64,000 nucleotides of DNA from an uncultured Acetatifactor sp. (GTDB lineage Bacteria > Bacillota > Clostridia > Lachnospirales > Lachnospiraceae), in the NCBI GenBank assembly GCA_947581865.1, contig CANPWA010000004.1, forward strand, positions 1 through 64,000. The letters run 5' to 3'. The notes beneath the pieces are model-generated. The model did no database searches. It was not told the DNA's origin and saw only the letters and a list, made by a program, of their open reading frames with translations. Positions within the stretch are counted from its first letter, which is position 1; each line of letters opens with the position of its first letter. This document shows positions 9,331 to 20,547 of this stretch, piece by piece. The translations under genes were made by a program, and so were the position numbers.

Positions 9331-10410
9331 CTACTGTTCCAGTTCTTTTTCAATTTCCTCGATAGACGGCAGGCTGCTCTTTAATTCTTCAGGCAGGGTC
9401 TGGGCAATCTGGTTTTTCCACTCCGCTACGCCCATAGGATTTTGATATCCCGCGAGAGAATACTCCACAACTGTCTTATTTTTTCCTTTGACAAGAAGCA
9501 AACCAATCGTCGGCTTATCGTCCGGGTGGCGTAAAATGTCATCTACCACATTCTGATACATATTCAGTTGACCGATAAAGCCCGGTTCAAAATCACAGGC
9601 TTTCAGTTCAATCACCACATAGCAGCGCAGCTTCAAGTGATAGAACAGCAGATCAATATAAAAATCCTGATCGCCGACTTCCAGGTGGACTTGCCGCCCC
9701 ACAAAAGCGAAACCCTGACCAAGTTCCAAAAGGAAATTCTGAATATGCTCTGTCAGCTGTCTCTCGATCTCCACCTCGCGTCTGGGCATATCCGTACCTA
9801 AAAAATCAAATAGATAAGGGTCTTTAAAAACCTGATTTGCCATATCAGAATCCACCGGAGGCAGTGCGGTCGTAAAATTATTGACGCTCCTACCACTCCG
9901 CTCCATCAACCGGTTTTGAATCTGAAGATCAAGGACATTGCTGCTCCAGCCGTTTTCAATAACCTTTTTGGCATACCATATGCGTTCTTCCTGTGTATCC
10001 ACTTTATCCAACAGTTTAAGATTTGTACGCCATGGGATTTGTGCAACAACCTGTTGCACAATTTCATAATCCGGCCAGCACTCGGCAAACTTTCGCATAT
10101 ACTTGATATTTCGAGGAGAAAAACCGGACATTTCCGGGAACGCTTCTTTCAAGTCCTTTGCCATTCGATCGATAACCTTTGCGCCCCAGCCTTCCCCCTG
10201 CTGTTTGTCTAAAATCGCTTTTCCAATTGTCCAGTAGAGACAGATCATACCAGAATTGGCATTCAAAACGACGGATACCCGCCTTGTACGGATTTGGGTT
10301 TTTATTTCTTCTATAAACTGCATATAGCTGTCGCTCATTTCGGAAAGATTCGGAGCAATAGGAACTATTACTCCATCTTTATTCTTTCCCATATGTTTTC
10401 TGTTATCCAT
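9331..10410 (-). CDS. DUF1016/YhcG-type PD-(D/E)XK nuclease family protein
   Basis: N-terminal MICLYWTIGKAILDKQQGEGWGAKVIDRMAKDLKEAFPEMSGFSPRNIKYMRKFAE and C-terminal DFYIDLLFYHLKLRCYVVIELK are diagnostic. Confidence 0.93.
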   Translation of the reverse strand: MDNRKHMGKNKDGVIVPIAPNLSEMSDSYMQFIEEIKTQIRTRRVSVVLNANSGMICLYWTIGKAILDKQQGEGWGAKVIDRMAKDLKEAFPEMSGFSPRNIKYMRKFAECWPDYEIVQQVVAQIPWRTNLKLLDKVDTQEERIWYAKKVIENGWSSNVLDLQIQNRLMERSGRSVNNFTTALPPVDSDMANQVFKDPYLFDFLGTDMPRREVEIERQLTEHIQNFLLELGQGFAFVGRQVHLEVGDQDFYIDLLFYHLKLRCYVVIELKACDFEPGFIGQLNMYQNVVDDILRHPDDKPTIGLLLVKGKNKTVVEYSLAGYQNPMGVAEWKNQIAQTLPEELKSSLPSIEEIEKELEQ

Positions 10411-10585
10411 TCTGCTACCTCATTTTTCTCTCTTCTACACAGTAAAATATATTTAAGCATAATTTGGAGGACGTAAAAACATGTTAATTATATCATGCTG
10501 TTTTGGTCCGTTCAACATTGCTCTCGTGGGAATTCTAATTTTGCCAAAGTAAGATTCGTTGTAATATACATTACCCTTTGAACAA

Positions 10586-10942
10586 TCAGCATCTTATATT
10601 TTTCAGAAACGAATACGACCAAGGCGAATGGATTTTGAGGAAAATCCTTACCCCCGTAAGCAATCGCTTCTTGTGGACAAGCCGACAATCCTCCTCGGAA
10701 ACAATGACCTCATGCGCTCGGTCATAAAGCATATACTCGTCCTGTTTTACAATGTGATACCAGTTTCCGCTACGGCAGACAGAGCAGAAAGCATCAGCCT
10801 GCGGGAATCCCTGGAGCTGTCGATACCGTCCTTCACACAAATCAGCTTTACACCATAGTCCTGCATCCACTGCAAAGAGGTAAGAACATTCTCTCAATAA
10901 TACCAATCTTTCCGACATCTTTTTGCCCTGCCCGATCAGCAC
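10586..10942 (-). CDS. Hypothetical protein, possibly a remnant
   Basis: 118-codon ORF with no recognised domain. Confidence 0.25.
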   Translation of the reverse strand: MLIGQGKKMSERLVLLRECSYLFAVDAGLWCKADLCEGRYRQLQGFPQADAFCSVCRSGNWYHIVKQDEYMLYDRAHEVIVSEEDCRLVHKKRLLTGVRIFLKIHSPWSYSFLKNIRC

Positions 10943-11002
10943 CGCCTTAATTTTGATATTTCTATTATACTAGAAAAATCCCGGGACTTTGTCTACAGTC
11001 TG

Positions 11003-11029
11003 ACAGGAGGGGGCATCCGCCCCTCCTGT
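11003..11029. terminator. Hairpin, possible terminator
   Basis: ACAGGAGGGG ... CCCCTCCTGT perfect 10-bp stem followed by TTTAAT on +. Confidence 0.5.
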
Positions 11030-11066
11030 TTTAATGTGATCATACTTCTATGCGTCGAGATGCTAT

Positions 11067-13016
11067 TTATAGGTTTTTCATAGTGTCCAGCCTCGATTGG
11101 ATCTCTCTCGACAACTCTTCCACTACCTTTGTGCTCGCCGAAATTTCTTCCGTTGCCGCCGCAAGATTATTCACCCTTCCGTCCACCTGACGGACCAGCT
11201 CGGAGAGTTTCTTTGCCTGATCCATCAGACTGTTCATGTATTTCTTGATCTCAGCCGAGTTGTTGGTAGTGTCAAATGCGGCGTTCTGGCTGGACTCAGA
11301 GAGGGATTTGATCTCCGTTGCGACTACAGCAAATCCCTTCCCCGCTTCACCTGCCCGGGCAGCCTCTATAGAAGCGTTTAAAGAGAGCAGATTCGTCTCG
11401 GAAGCTATATCTGTAATGGCTTCGCTATTGTTCTCAATCTTTACCAGGAATTCACTGATCTGCCCGAATGTATTTAGGATCTCCTGGCTGAAATTGTTGA
11501 TATTCTGCATATCCATGGCAATTCCTGTGCTTTCCTTCGCGTTGCCATCATTGCCGTTGCTCAAATCGTGCAGGGATTCCAGCAGTGTTGTAAAGTTTTT
11601 CGCCACTGCCTCGAGTATGCCGTTTATCTCCTCCGTGCGCGCCAGCGCCTCCCCATTCTGTCTGTTGACCTGTTCGCTCAGCTGCTGGGCGATCTTCGTT
11701 TCCTCCAAAGCCATATCCTTGGCGTAATGCACACAATTCTCTTTGTAGTTGACGCCGTTGAAAATTGCGTTTGCCATGGTCTTACAGTTGTCATAACCAC
11801 ATGCCGAACAGTCAACGCACCGCTTCTCCGCCGTCTTCTTTTCCATGGAATCAAAAATCTCATTCAATTCCGCTTCCGTCGCCTGTTTTAACTTTACTTC
11901 GGCAGAGCGGTCTGTATAGTGGCGGATATAGTCCTCCGGATTTAATTTCTTAAACTGCGCATTGAAAGCGGCAAGACGTTTCTGCGGAGTGAGGTTTCTG
12001 CCCCAGGCTCCTTTCTTTTTGATGCTGTTGTCCCGAATCTTCCAAAGGTTCATCAGCGTGTCATCGCCCTGCGCCTTTTCCTCCTCCACACCGGTTCCGT
12101 AGATGCAGCCTGCCGAACAATTCAGCGCATCCACCATAAACGGCAGGGGCTTCTGCTCCTTGATCCTGTCGCGGTAGGACTGGAGATATTCGTACATATG
12201 CTTCTCTCCCTCCGCCTGGCGGATGAAGATGTCATTGCCCAAAAACCAGTACACGTTCTCCTTCAGCCCGCCCGGAGTGGGATAGATGGAACCCAGACCA
12301 TATTCGATCTCATCCTTTGCCAGCATTCTGCCCTGGAGCCCATGATCCTTAATATACTGCACCATATGGCTGAAGGTCACATTGTAGGAAACATAGCCGT
12401 TGCAGTTGGGATCGTCGATCTCATTCTTTTTCGCGATACAGGGGCTGATGAAAGCGAGCTTATCCGTGATCCCCATCTCCTTTTTGGCATAGATGGCGCC
12501 GCACATCATCGGGCTGTGTACCGGCATGAGCATCGGAATGAGCTCCGGCAAATATTTTTCGATATAGCCAACCACCGCAGGGCATGGCTGGGAAATTCCT
12601 CCGTAGAATTTGTGGGTGGTTATGTACTGGATATACGCCCAGGTGGTAATGTCCGCCCCAAAGGAAATACTGATAATGCGGTTGACTCCCGCGGTCTTTA
12701 GGATCCCCAGATATTTCTCATATTCCTCCGGATAATTCGCCATAAAGGCAGGCGCAACCAGAAGGGAAATCTTCTCTCCTTTATTCAGATCCTCAAAAAA
12801 TCTCTCCGTGTCGTCAATGTAGGATCTTGCTCCGTGCTGACACGCGTCAAAACATGCTCCACAGGCGATACATGCCGCTCCGTCCACCTCGATACGGGTG
12901 CTGCCGTCCTCCAGCCTGACAGCGCGGTTGGCTTTCATCACCGGGCAGGTGGATATACACTTGTTACACGCCACACATTTTTCATTGGTTTTTACCAGTC
13001 CGTATCCGTTTGTCAT
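11067..13016 (-). CDS. Sensory [FeFe]-hydrogenase-like protein fused to a methyl-accepting chemotaxis signalling domain
   Basis: Two ferredoxin clusters ([23 protein letters not shown]); H-cluster-like motifs [29 protein letters not shown]; Fe-S motif [15 protein letters not shown] hairpin [37 protein letters not shown]. Confidence 0.93.
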   Translation of the reverse strand: MTNGYGLVKTNEKCVACNKCISTCPVMKANRAVRLEDGSTRIEVDGAACIACGACFDACQHGARSYIDDTERFFEDLNKGEKISLLVAPAFMANYPEEYEKYLGILKTAGVNRIISISFGADITTWAYIQYITTHKFYGGISQPCPAVVGYIEKYLPELIPMLMPVHSPMMCGAIYAKKEMGITDKLAFISPCIAKKNEIDDPNCNGYVSYNVTFSHMVQYIKDHGLQGRMLAKDEIEYGLGSIYPTPGGLKENVYWFLGNDIFIRQAEGEKHMYEYLQSYRDRIKEQKPLPFMVDALNCSAGCIYGTGVEEEKAQGDDTLMNLWKIRDNSIKKKGAWGRNLTPQKRLAAFNAQFKKLNPEDYIRHYTDRSAEVKLKQATEAELNEIFDSMEKKTAEKRCVDCSACGYDNCKTMANAIFNGVNYKENCVHYAKDMALEETKIAQQLSEQVNRQNGEALARTEEINGILEAVAKNFTTLLESLHDLSNGNDGNAKESTGIAMDMQNINNFSQEILNTFGQISEFLVKIENNSEAITDIASETNLLSLNASIEAARAGEAGKGFAVVATEIKSLSESSQNAAFDTTNNSAEIKKYMNSLMDQAKKLSELVRQVDGRVNNLAAATEEISASTKVVEELSREIQSRLDTMKNL

Positions 13017-13294
13017 CCGTATACCCTCACTATTATTTCATCTCTGAAGTATCTCTCCGACAGCATCAAATCTCAGCTTATAATTCCATTATACTGTTAT
13101 TTGATCTGTTTTCAACTTATATTTTGATTTTTTTGAATTATGTAAGCATTTTTATATATTTTGTTTCATAACAGCATTTTCTGACGACTTGAATCAAAAA
13201 GCAAAATTTGGTATGATATAAAAAAGTATATTGTCAAAATATGCTAGCAATAGCCAGAATTTAAGAAAAACGACTTAGAGGGAGGAAAAGAACC

Positions 13295-14287
13295 ATGTTT
13301 ATCCCAAAGATCAAGAAACCAAAACCTGTTGCCCTACTGCTTGCCTTCACGCTGTTGGCAGCGCTTTTAACCGGATGTTCCGGTCAAGCTCCCGCTTCTG
13401 CGGAAATCAATATCGGCTGCATGAAGGGTCCCACTGCCATCGGCATGATCAAGCTTTTGTCCGATTCCGATGCAAAAGCCACGCAAAATGTGTATCATTA
13501 CACCATTGCCGGCACTGCCGACGAACTGAGCACTGCCCTGGTTCAGGGAGACATGGATCTCGCAGCGGTTCCCTGTAATCTGGCGAGCGTTCTCTATAAC
13601 AAAACCAACGGTGAGATCGTGACCGTTGCAATAAACACGCTGGGGGTCCTCTATATCGTGGAAGAGGGGGAGACCATTCAGTCTGTCGCAGATCTTCAGG
13701 GAAAAACGATCTATTCCACCGGGAAGGGAACCACTCCGGAATACACGCTGCGTTATCTTTTGAGCTCAAACGGTCTGGACCCCGACAGGGATGTGAACAT
13801 TGAATATAAATCCGAGGCATCGGAGGTAGTCGCCACGCTTTCCCAGAATCCGGACGCTGTAGCCATGCTTCCCCAGCCCTATGTCACTGCTGCCATGAAC
13901 AACAATGAAAACCTGAGGATCGCGCTGGATGTGACAGCACAATGGGAGGCTTCCACCAAAGACAGCACAGTGGTCACCGGCGTGATCGTTGCCCGCAGGA
14001 GTTTTATCGAAGACAATGAACCGGCTTTTAAGGCTTTTCTGAGCGAGTATAAGGCATCCACCGCCTATGCCAATGAATCCATCGAAGAAACGGCGCAGCT
14101 TCTGGAAACATTCGATGTCTTTAAGGCGGTCGTGGCAGAAAAAGCGATTCCCTACTGCAATGTGACTTACATTGACGGCAGCGAAATGAAGACCAAGGCA
14201 AGCGCATACCTGCAGGTACTCTATGACCAAAATCCCGATTCCGTCGGCGGAAGCGTACAGGAAGGAATGTTCTGGATTGATGATTGA
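13295..14287 (+). CDS. ABC transporter substrate-binding lipoprotein (NMT1/THI5-like)
   Basis: Lipobox LAALLTGCSG; periplasmic-binding fold sequence; followed by permease and ATPase. Confidence 0.88.
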   Translation: MFIPKIKKPKPVALLLAFTLLAALLTGCSGQAPASAEINIGCMKGPTAIGMIKLLSDSDAKATQNVYHYTIAGTADELSTALVQGDMDLAAVPCNLASVLYNKTNGEIVTVAINTLGVLYIVEEGETIQSVADLQGKTIYSTGKGTTPEYTLRYLLSSNGLDPDRDVNIEYKSEASEVVATLSQNPDAVAMLPQPYVTAAMNNNENLRIALDVTAQWEASTKDSTVVTGVIVARRSFIEDNEPAFKAFLSEYKASTAYANESIEETAQLLETFDVFKAVVAEKAIPYCNVTYIDGSEMKTKASAYLQVLYDQNPDSVGGSVQEGMFWIDD

Positions 14288-15071
14288 CCGTGTCCGTAAA
14301 ATCTGTTTTTATGCCGCATCCGCTGCGTTTTGGCTGCTCCTGTGGCATTTGGCATCTCTGCTGGCAGACCGGGAACTCTTTCTTCCCTCTCCCGCAAGTG
14401 TGTTTCATGTGCTTTTTACGGAACTGATCTTTCGCGAAAGTTTCCGGGCAAGTGTTGCAGCCTCTTTTGTCCATATTGGAGAGGGATTTTTGCTTGGCGC
14501 CTTTTGGGGGATCGCCCTGGCAGCATTATCCTATTATTCCAAGATAGTGAAGCTTCTCCTATGGTTTCCCATAAAGGTGATCAAGTCCGTACCGGTGGCT
14601 TCCTTTGTCATACTGTCCCTCCTCTGGATGCGCTCTGAACACCTGTCGGTGTTCATCCCTTTTTTGATGATATTGCCGATCCTATATATCAATACACTGG
14701 CGGGGCTGGAAAAAACGGACAAAAAGCTCCTGGATATGGCATGGCTTTTCAAACTGTCTCCCCTGCAGAAAATCCTCCATATCTATATTCCCCAGGTTCT
14801 CCCCCATGTCCTTTCCGCCTGCTCCCTGGCGGCGGGAATGGCGTGGAAGTCTGGTATCGCCGCGGAGATCATCGGATTGGCAGGTAATTCCATCGGGAAT
14901 CAGCTCTATCAGGCAAAGCTGTACCTGATGACCCCCGAACTCTTTGCATGGACGATCGTCATCGTGGTGTTAAGCATAACCTGCGAATACGGCATCCGCG
15001 GGCTGGCGGTTCTGCTCACCTGCCCGGAAAGACTCAAGAGGCAAAACAGTGAAAACCATGAAACAGAATGA
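14280..15071 (+). CDS. ABC transporter permease (SsuC/TauC-like)
   Basis: Start at MIDRVRKICF overlaps the upstream stop; multiple TM segments; EAA-like loop MAWLFKLSPLQKILHIYIPQVLPH. Confidence 0.88.
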   Translation: MIDRVRKICFYAASAAFWLLLWHLASLLADRELFLPSPASVFHVLFTELIFRESFRASVAASFVHIGEGFLLGAFWGIALAALSYYSKIVKLLLWFPIKVIKSVPVASFVILSLLWMRSEHLSVFIPFLMILPILYINTLAGLEKTDKKLLDMAWLFKLSPLQKILHIYIPQVLPHVLSACSLAAGMAWKSGIAAEIIGLAGNSIGNQLYQAKLYLMTPELFAWTIVIVVLSITCEYGIRGLAVLLTCPERLKRQNSENHETE

Positions 15072-15666
15072 AACGCAGAATCTCATCCTTATGGATTCCA
15101 TATCCTATCATTATCCCGGGACAGATCAATATGTTTTCCGGGATTTTTCCGCTGTCTTCCCGACAGCGGGCCGGACGGCAGTCCTCGCCCGGTCCGGCAG
15201 CGGGAAGACCACGCTTCTTCATCTGCTGGCAGGGCTGTTAACGCCCACCGGGGGCGTTATCCATTATCCTTCGGGCGCCCAAAAACCTCCTGCCTTTTCC
15301 ATGGTCTTTCAGGAAAACCGCCTTCTAGAATACAGGAGCGTTCTGAAAAATGTAAAACTCACGGCAGGCAATACAACTGACGCCGTAATTGCCAATACCC
15401 TTGACAGAGCCGGGCTGACCCCTTATAGGAATAAAAAAATCTCCGCCTTAAGCGGCGGAGAAAAGAGACGCTGCGCCATAGTCCGCGCTCTGCTGGCTGA
15501 CTATGATATGCTGTTATTGGACGAACCCTTTACCGGTCTTGACAGCAGTACCAAAACCGTCATGATGGAACTGGTGAAGGAATCGGCAGGTCAAAAGGGC
15601 ATCCTTCTGGTGACCCATGACGAGAGCGAAGCCGCTTTTTTTTCCTGTGACATCCTTAGGCTTTAA
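15049..15666 (+). CDS. ABC transporter ATP-binding protein
   Basis: ARSGSGKTTLLHLLAG, LSGGEKRRCAIVRALLADYDMLLLDEPFTGLD. Confidence 0.95.
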   Translation: MKTMKQNETQNLILMDSISYHYPGTDQYVFRDFSAVFPTAGRTAVLARSGSGKTTLLHLLAGLLTPTGGVIHYPSGAQKPPAFSMVFQENRLLEYRSVLKNVKLTAGNTTDAVIANTLDRAGLTPYRNKKISALSGGEKRRCAIVRALLADYDMLLLDEPFTGLDSSTKTVMMELVKESAGQKGILLVTHDESEAAFFSCDILRL

Positions 15667-16429
15667 CACCTCCATGTCCCATACCGCACAAGTCTTTCAC
15701 CACCTCCCCGGCGATGATCAGCCCCGCCACAGACGGGACAAACGCCACACTCCCGGGTATACTCCTCCTCTTCCTTTCCTGTCCGCCCTCATCGACACAA
15801 GGGGCGGCATCCGCCCCGCCGTCCTTAGGATCCACCCGGGGGCTTATGGGAAGTTCCTCGGAATAAACCACCTTTAAGTTCTTCACGCCGCGCTTCTTTA
15901 ATTCCCTGCGCATCACTTTTGCAAGCGGGCAGACATTCGTCTGATAAATATCCGCCACACGAAAGCGGCTGCCATCCAGTTTATTGCCGGTCCCCATACT
16001 GCTGATGACAGGCACGTTCTTTTCCTGCGCTTTCATCACAAGGGCGATCTTGGCAGTCACCGTATCCACCGCATCGACCACATAATCATATTCTTCAAAG
16101 GGAAATTCCTCCGCATTGTCCGGCAGGAAAAAACACCTGTGCATCCGCACCCGCGCTTTCGGATTGATGTCAAGGATCCGCTCTCTCATGACATCCACCT
16201 TATCCCTCCCGATGGTCTTATGGGTGGCAATGATCTGGCGGTTTAAATTGCTTTCGCACACCTTATCATCATCGATAAGGTCAAACGCACCCACACCGGT
16301 GCGCACCAGGGCTTCACAGACATATCCGCCCACTCCGCCCAATCCGAACACCGCCACTCTCGCATCCTGCAGTCTATCCACTGCCTCTTTTCCAAGCAGC
16401 AATTCTGTCCTCGAAAACTGTTCCGCCAT
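15656..16429 (-). CDS. tcdA: tRNA threonylcarbamoyladenosine dehydratase-like (ThiF/E1 family)
   Basis: RVAVFGLGGVGGYVCEALVRTGVGAFDLIDDDKVCESNLNRQI; VAFVPSVAGLIIAGEVVKDL. Start reassigned to MAEQFSRTELLLG. Confidence 0.88.
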   Translation of the reverse strand: MAEQFSRTELLLGKEAVDRLQDARVAVFGLGGVGGYVCEALVRTGVGAFDLIDDDKVCESNLNRQIIATHKTIGRDKVDVMRERILDINPKARVRMHRCFFLPDNAEEFPFEEYDYVVDAVDTVTAKIALVMKAQEKNVPVISSMGTGNKLDGSRFRVADIYQTNVCPLAKVMRRELKKRGVKNLKVVYSEELPISPRVDPKDGGADAAPCVDEGGQERKRRSIPGSVAFVPSVAGLIIAGEVVKDLCGMGHGGVKA

Positions 16430-16509
16430 AGCCGTTCTCCCCGTCTGTTTATCTTTTTCTTCCCGACTGTCCCGCATACCGCTGTTTTTCTGCACACCGG
16501 CACAAGATC

Positions 16510-18132
16510 TCAGCGGTCTGTGAACGATTTCTTTTTCATGACCGCAAGAATCACTCCCAGAGAAAGGAGGGAGATGATCTCGCCAAGCCTCCAGGATACC
16601 GGGCAGGCAAACCGCACCTCCACATTGCCCCAAAAGCCCGCAGGCAAAATCACCCGCAGCCGGTGATTGTCCCCGTGGGCTATCTTAAGCTTCTCCCCGG
16701 AGTCCGTGCATGCCCGGTAGCCCTTATAGAGCAGGACAGGAAGTTCCACATAGCTCTCCCCGGCATTGTCATTGGCGCAGGAAAAGTTGATATGAAGGTA
16801 ATCCTTCCGATATTCCGAAAGGCTGACGCCCTCTCCTGCCGTGGGAGCCTCATACGTCAAAAGCAGATCATCGGTGCCTTCCACCAGATACTCGGCTCCG
16901 GAAATGTAGCCGCTGCCCATCCCCTCTTCGTTGTAAAGATGATAATGCTCCATCTCTGTGACCGCGTGGCACATCATATAGACTGAGGCAGCAAGACTCA
17001 ATAAAGTGAGGAGAGTTCCTGCCAGATACGCGCCCTTTTTCTTCCGGTATCTCCAAACCAAATATCCGAACACCGTGATCAAAAAAACCATCGCACAGCC
17101 CATAAACCGATAGGGAAACTGCAGGCTGCCCACCAGAGAAGCAAGGATTCTTCCTCCCTTTTGGATCCCGTCCCAGGGAAAAATACGCAATGTCATAAAC
17201 AACAGCACAACCGCCGCAAATGCCGAAAAGAGGGCCGCCTTTTCCAATTTTTCCTTTCCCCGGATCCTTCGACTGCACCACAGCACAAAAAATATTCCCA
17301 GCGCCAGCAGGCACAGCCATCCGGGGCTCACAAACTCCACATACTCCTGCCCTTTCTGCATCAGCTTCCGGCTCACATCTTCATTCCAGAAACTGACTGT
17401 CAGCTGTTCCAGGGACAGCCCCCTCTCCTGGATGGTCCTTTCTGATATATGGCGTATGTGCATATCCTGTGTCAGGTAATAGTCCAAAAAGGGAACCAGA
17501 TACCAGAGACTGATCCCCGCCGCCCCCAGCAAACCCTTTGCCAAAGCCATGAACACCTTCGGATCAAACAGACGCCGTATACAGACGATACAGATCAAAA
17601 CGCACACAAATGCCGTTATCTCACAAGTCAGTACATGACTCTGTATCAGCCCCGCGCAGCCAAAGGTCAACGGCAGCCATACCGTGGGATAGGTCCGGGG
17701 TTTCGAATCTTTTGCAAAGATTTTGTAGATTCCGTAAAATACAAGAGGCAGGAAGGTAATCGCACTGCCCTCCCCAACTCCCCCAACCATATACAATTTA
17801 TAGATTCGGAATATGGACATGGTATAGAGCGCGCTGCACATCAGACCGATTCGTTCATCGTCAAACAGTTTGCCAAAGGAATACCACGATATGACCGCCG
17901 TAGCGAAATTCAACGCAATGCAGAACAAATTGTAAGAGCTCGTCACATCAAACCCAGCCAGGCGGAGCAGCCCCGGCAAATATAACAGGGCATTACAATA
18001 GAAAACTCCGTTGGCATAGCCGTGCCCATAGAGCCATTCCGGTTCAATGCGCACGGGGAACTGCCCGCTCAGGATCCCGTCCTTTACCCCTTCGATACGC
18101 TGTAAATGATAGGTCAGATCAGCCCCCCCCAA
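16510..18132 (-). pseudogene. Polytopic membrane protein, downstream part (frameshifted from 18119..18757)
   Basis: ADLTYHLQRIEGVKDGILSGQFPVRIEPEWLYGHGYANGVFYCNALLYLPGLL. In frame with the upstream part only if the G8 tract loses one base. Confidence 0.7.
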
Positions 18133-18757
18133 GGAGATAAGTGTGAAACTGGGGAATGGACGACACCAAAGTGATCAGCAGCAGAAAAAGAAAACTTTTC
18201 TTGCGCTGCGGCAGAATGCCATATTGTCTGTCATAAGCCCAGATCGCCATGAGAAGGATGCCGCCCGCCCCCAGACATATCCCAAGAACAAAAAGCATGC
18301 TCCAAAGCCTGCCCGTGTTGACAATCGTCAGTTCCCCCGTCTCCAGCATACCTTCTCCCCCGTAGGAGACTACGAGCTGCAGATGCTGTGAGGGTCGAAG
18401 GAGCCACAGGGTATAGCCTGTGCAGTCCAGCCCCCGATAGAGATGCTCCCCATTGGTGCGCAAGGCTTTCACGGAAAGACTGTCATCCCTCATCGTGCAG
18501 ACGCCCACATAATCCCTGTCGGACCGATAAGCCAGTCTCACTTCATATACCCCGGGTTTCAGCGCGATATCCCCATAGAGTACGCTCTCAGCGGCACTTC
18601 CCTCTGAAAAAATTTCATGCCCCTCCAAAGAGAGCGTCCCCCTGTCCCTGCCATACTGGATCCCGCAGAAAAGCAGCAGCACGCAGACTGCTGCCGCATA
18701 AATCCACAAGAAAACGCTGTTCCACAATTTCAGAGCTTTCACCTGCCGAAAAAACAT
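18119..18757 (-). pseudogene. Polytopic membrane protein, upstream part (terminates at G8 tract)
   Basis: Ends ...QFHTYLLGGG-stop exactly at the homopolymer. With G7 it reads TYLLGGADLTYHLQRIEG. Confidence 0.7.
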
Positions 18758-18866
18758 AAGATACCTCTTGAATCACTCGAAATATTATAACAGGTATATT
18801 TTATCATGATTGGAAAATCATGTAAAGCAGGGCAAAACAGGCAGATTTGGGGCTTTTATAAAAGAA

Positions 18867-18892
18867 AAATCCGAGGCGTAAACCTCGGATTT
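18867..18892 (-). terminator. Rho-independent terminator downstream of 19047..19607
   Basis: AAATCCGAGG-tttacg-CCTCGGATTTTTCTTTT on the minus strand. Confidence 0.8.
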
Positions 18893-19046
18893 AGTTTCAA
18901 GCATCCATAAAGGAAGCATCAACATCAGGATATATGCAATGAAATATAAGCGTCATAGAAAGTATTGCTATAAACAATTTTTACGTCCCTGTTTCTCTTT
19001 CAAACAGAATTTTAAAGTCATTTCGATATTTTCTTCCGGATCCATA

Positions 19047-19607
19047 TTAAAGTTTTTTCAGTCTCCCATAGATGGGCAGCAAAAGTACGGCTATCATCAT
19101 ACCACACAGCAGATCCGTCATCGCTCCGGCTAAAAGGATCTGCTGCCCCAAAGACTCCATGTCCGGGAAGTACAATAAACTGATCACTCGTAATACCGTC
19201 ACTATCCCTCCTGAAAGCACCGCCGTTATCATCGACAGTTTAACAGCTCCCGCCGATTTTGCGACCAGATCAGCGTCAATTTCGGAATCCGGTACAGCGC
19301 AATATTTAAACGCACAGCCCAATTCTCTCATCTGTCCCGCAGCCGCTATAACGATCAAAATCATGCTTATGACTGTCACAATATTTAAAGCATCAATATA
19401 TATTCCCACAGTCATGCCAGGTCGCAGCAAAAGCCTGATCACAACCCCCAAAAATATCATGATCGCTGCTTCCCCTGCCACCAGTGATATCACCGATGCT
19501 GTTTTAGTACCCAAGACAGCTACAGAACTCTTTTTTCCTTCTTCAACCAAACCCTTCATTTCATCCATCTCCTTTCCAAATACTTTTTGTTCTCTCTGAA
19601 CATACAA
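19047..19607 (-). CDS. Hypothetical membrane protein (start uncertain)
   Basis: Four or more hydrophobic segments; an RBS-like AAAGGAGG lies further upstream without a matching in-frame ATG. Confidence 0.55.
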   Translation of the reverse strand: MYVQREQKVFGKEMDEMKGLVEEGKKSSVAVLGTKTASVISLVAGEAAIMIFLGVVIRLLLRPGMTVGIYIDALNIVTVISMILIVIAAAGQMRELGCAFKYCAVPDSEIDADLVAKSAGAVKLSMITAVLSGGIVTVLRVISLLYFPDMESLGQQILLAGAMTDLLCGMMIAVLLLPIYGRLKKL

Positions 19608-20280
19608 AAACTGTTGAAACTCCCTGTCTACCTTGCGAAATCCACCTCCTTTTTACAATGATCTGTCATGAGCAAAACTCACATATCCGGTATTTATGTG
19701 GATGTCCGAGGCATGACGAACCTCTTCATCACTCCAATTATATAGTAACGATCCGCTCCAAATGCTATAATTGAGTTGTCTTTTTCCGATATCGTCTGTA
19801 CCCGGCAGAAGTTTTCCCGCCCGTGCCGTCAAAAAAACTTCTATAATGGCAGGAAAAACCATAACTATACAAAATACATCGCTATTCCTGATAATTGGAA
19901 CTTTCCGTTGACAGAAACAGAAAATAGTATAGCTTTTTAATTATATATAATAATATTATACTAAATTTATAGTTGGTGTCAAATATTTGTTTTGATCAGA
20001 CGGCTTTTTGGAACATACCAGCGCACCGTAGATTCGGTACAGCGGCTATGAATATCAGACAGACCGCGCCGGAAAGCTCTACAATAGCGATTTCAAGGGA
20101 TGCAAAACCAAAGATGCCCGCCCCATACAGGATGCGGGGCAGCTTGTCATGGACGCCGTAAACATCGGGCTTTCCGTTTTGAAACGTCGGATTCCTAGAA
20201 AAGCGGCGTGAAATCCGGATGGTCTGTGACTGACCGTGACAACATTGCGGTCACGATAGCAATAGCTGCAGCTATGGGGA

Positions 20281-20547
20281 ATGTGCCGCAGGCTGCGGCG
20301 ATGGAACACCAGAGAGAGTATGCGGAGAGATACGACCGGGGACTTCCACTCTCTTCTCGTCATGGTGCAGATGTACTTTTCCCTCCTGCTTACGGATAAG
20401 GACACAGATATGCGCCTGTGTAAGCACTGCAGGAAAGCCTTTATCGCAAGCAGGAAAGGGAATGAGTTTTGCAGCCCGCAGTGTAAGAACCAGTTTAATG
20501 TCTACAAATCGAGGGAGAAGAAAAAAGGAGACAAAAGAAATGATTGA
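20281..20547 (+). pseudogene. ICE/mobile-element remnant encoding a zinc-finger-like module
   Basis: RLCKHCRKAFIASRKGNEFCSPQCKNQFNVYKSREKKK: Cys-x2-Cys ... Cys-x3-Cys; partial coding fragment. Confidence 0.5.

Noticed and set aside
15656-15666. 11-bp 3' overlap of the ABC ATPase and tcdA genes
   Set aside because: Ordinary convergent overlap.
19653-19862. 69-aa minus-strand ORF (GKLLPGTDDIGKRQLNYSIWSGSLLYNWSDEE)
   Set aside because: Protein-like stretch but too short and unplaced; possibly a gene fragment, not supportable without a search.
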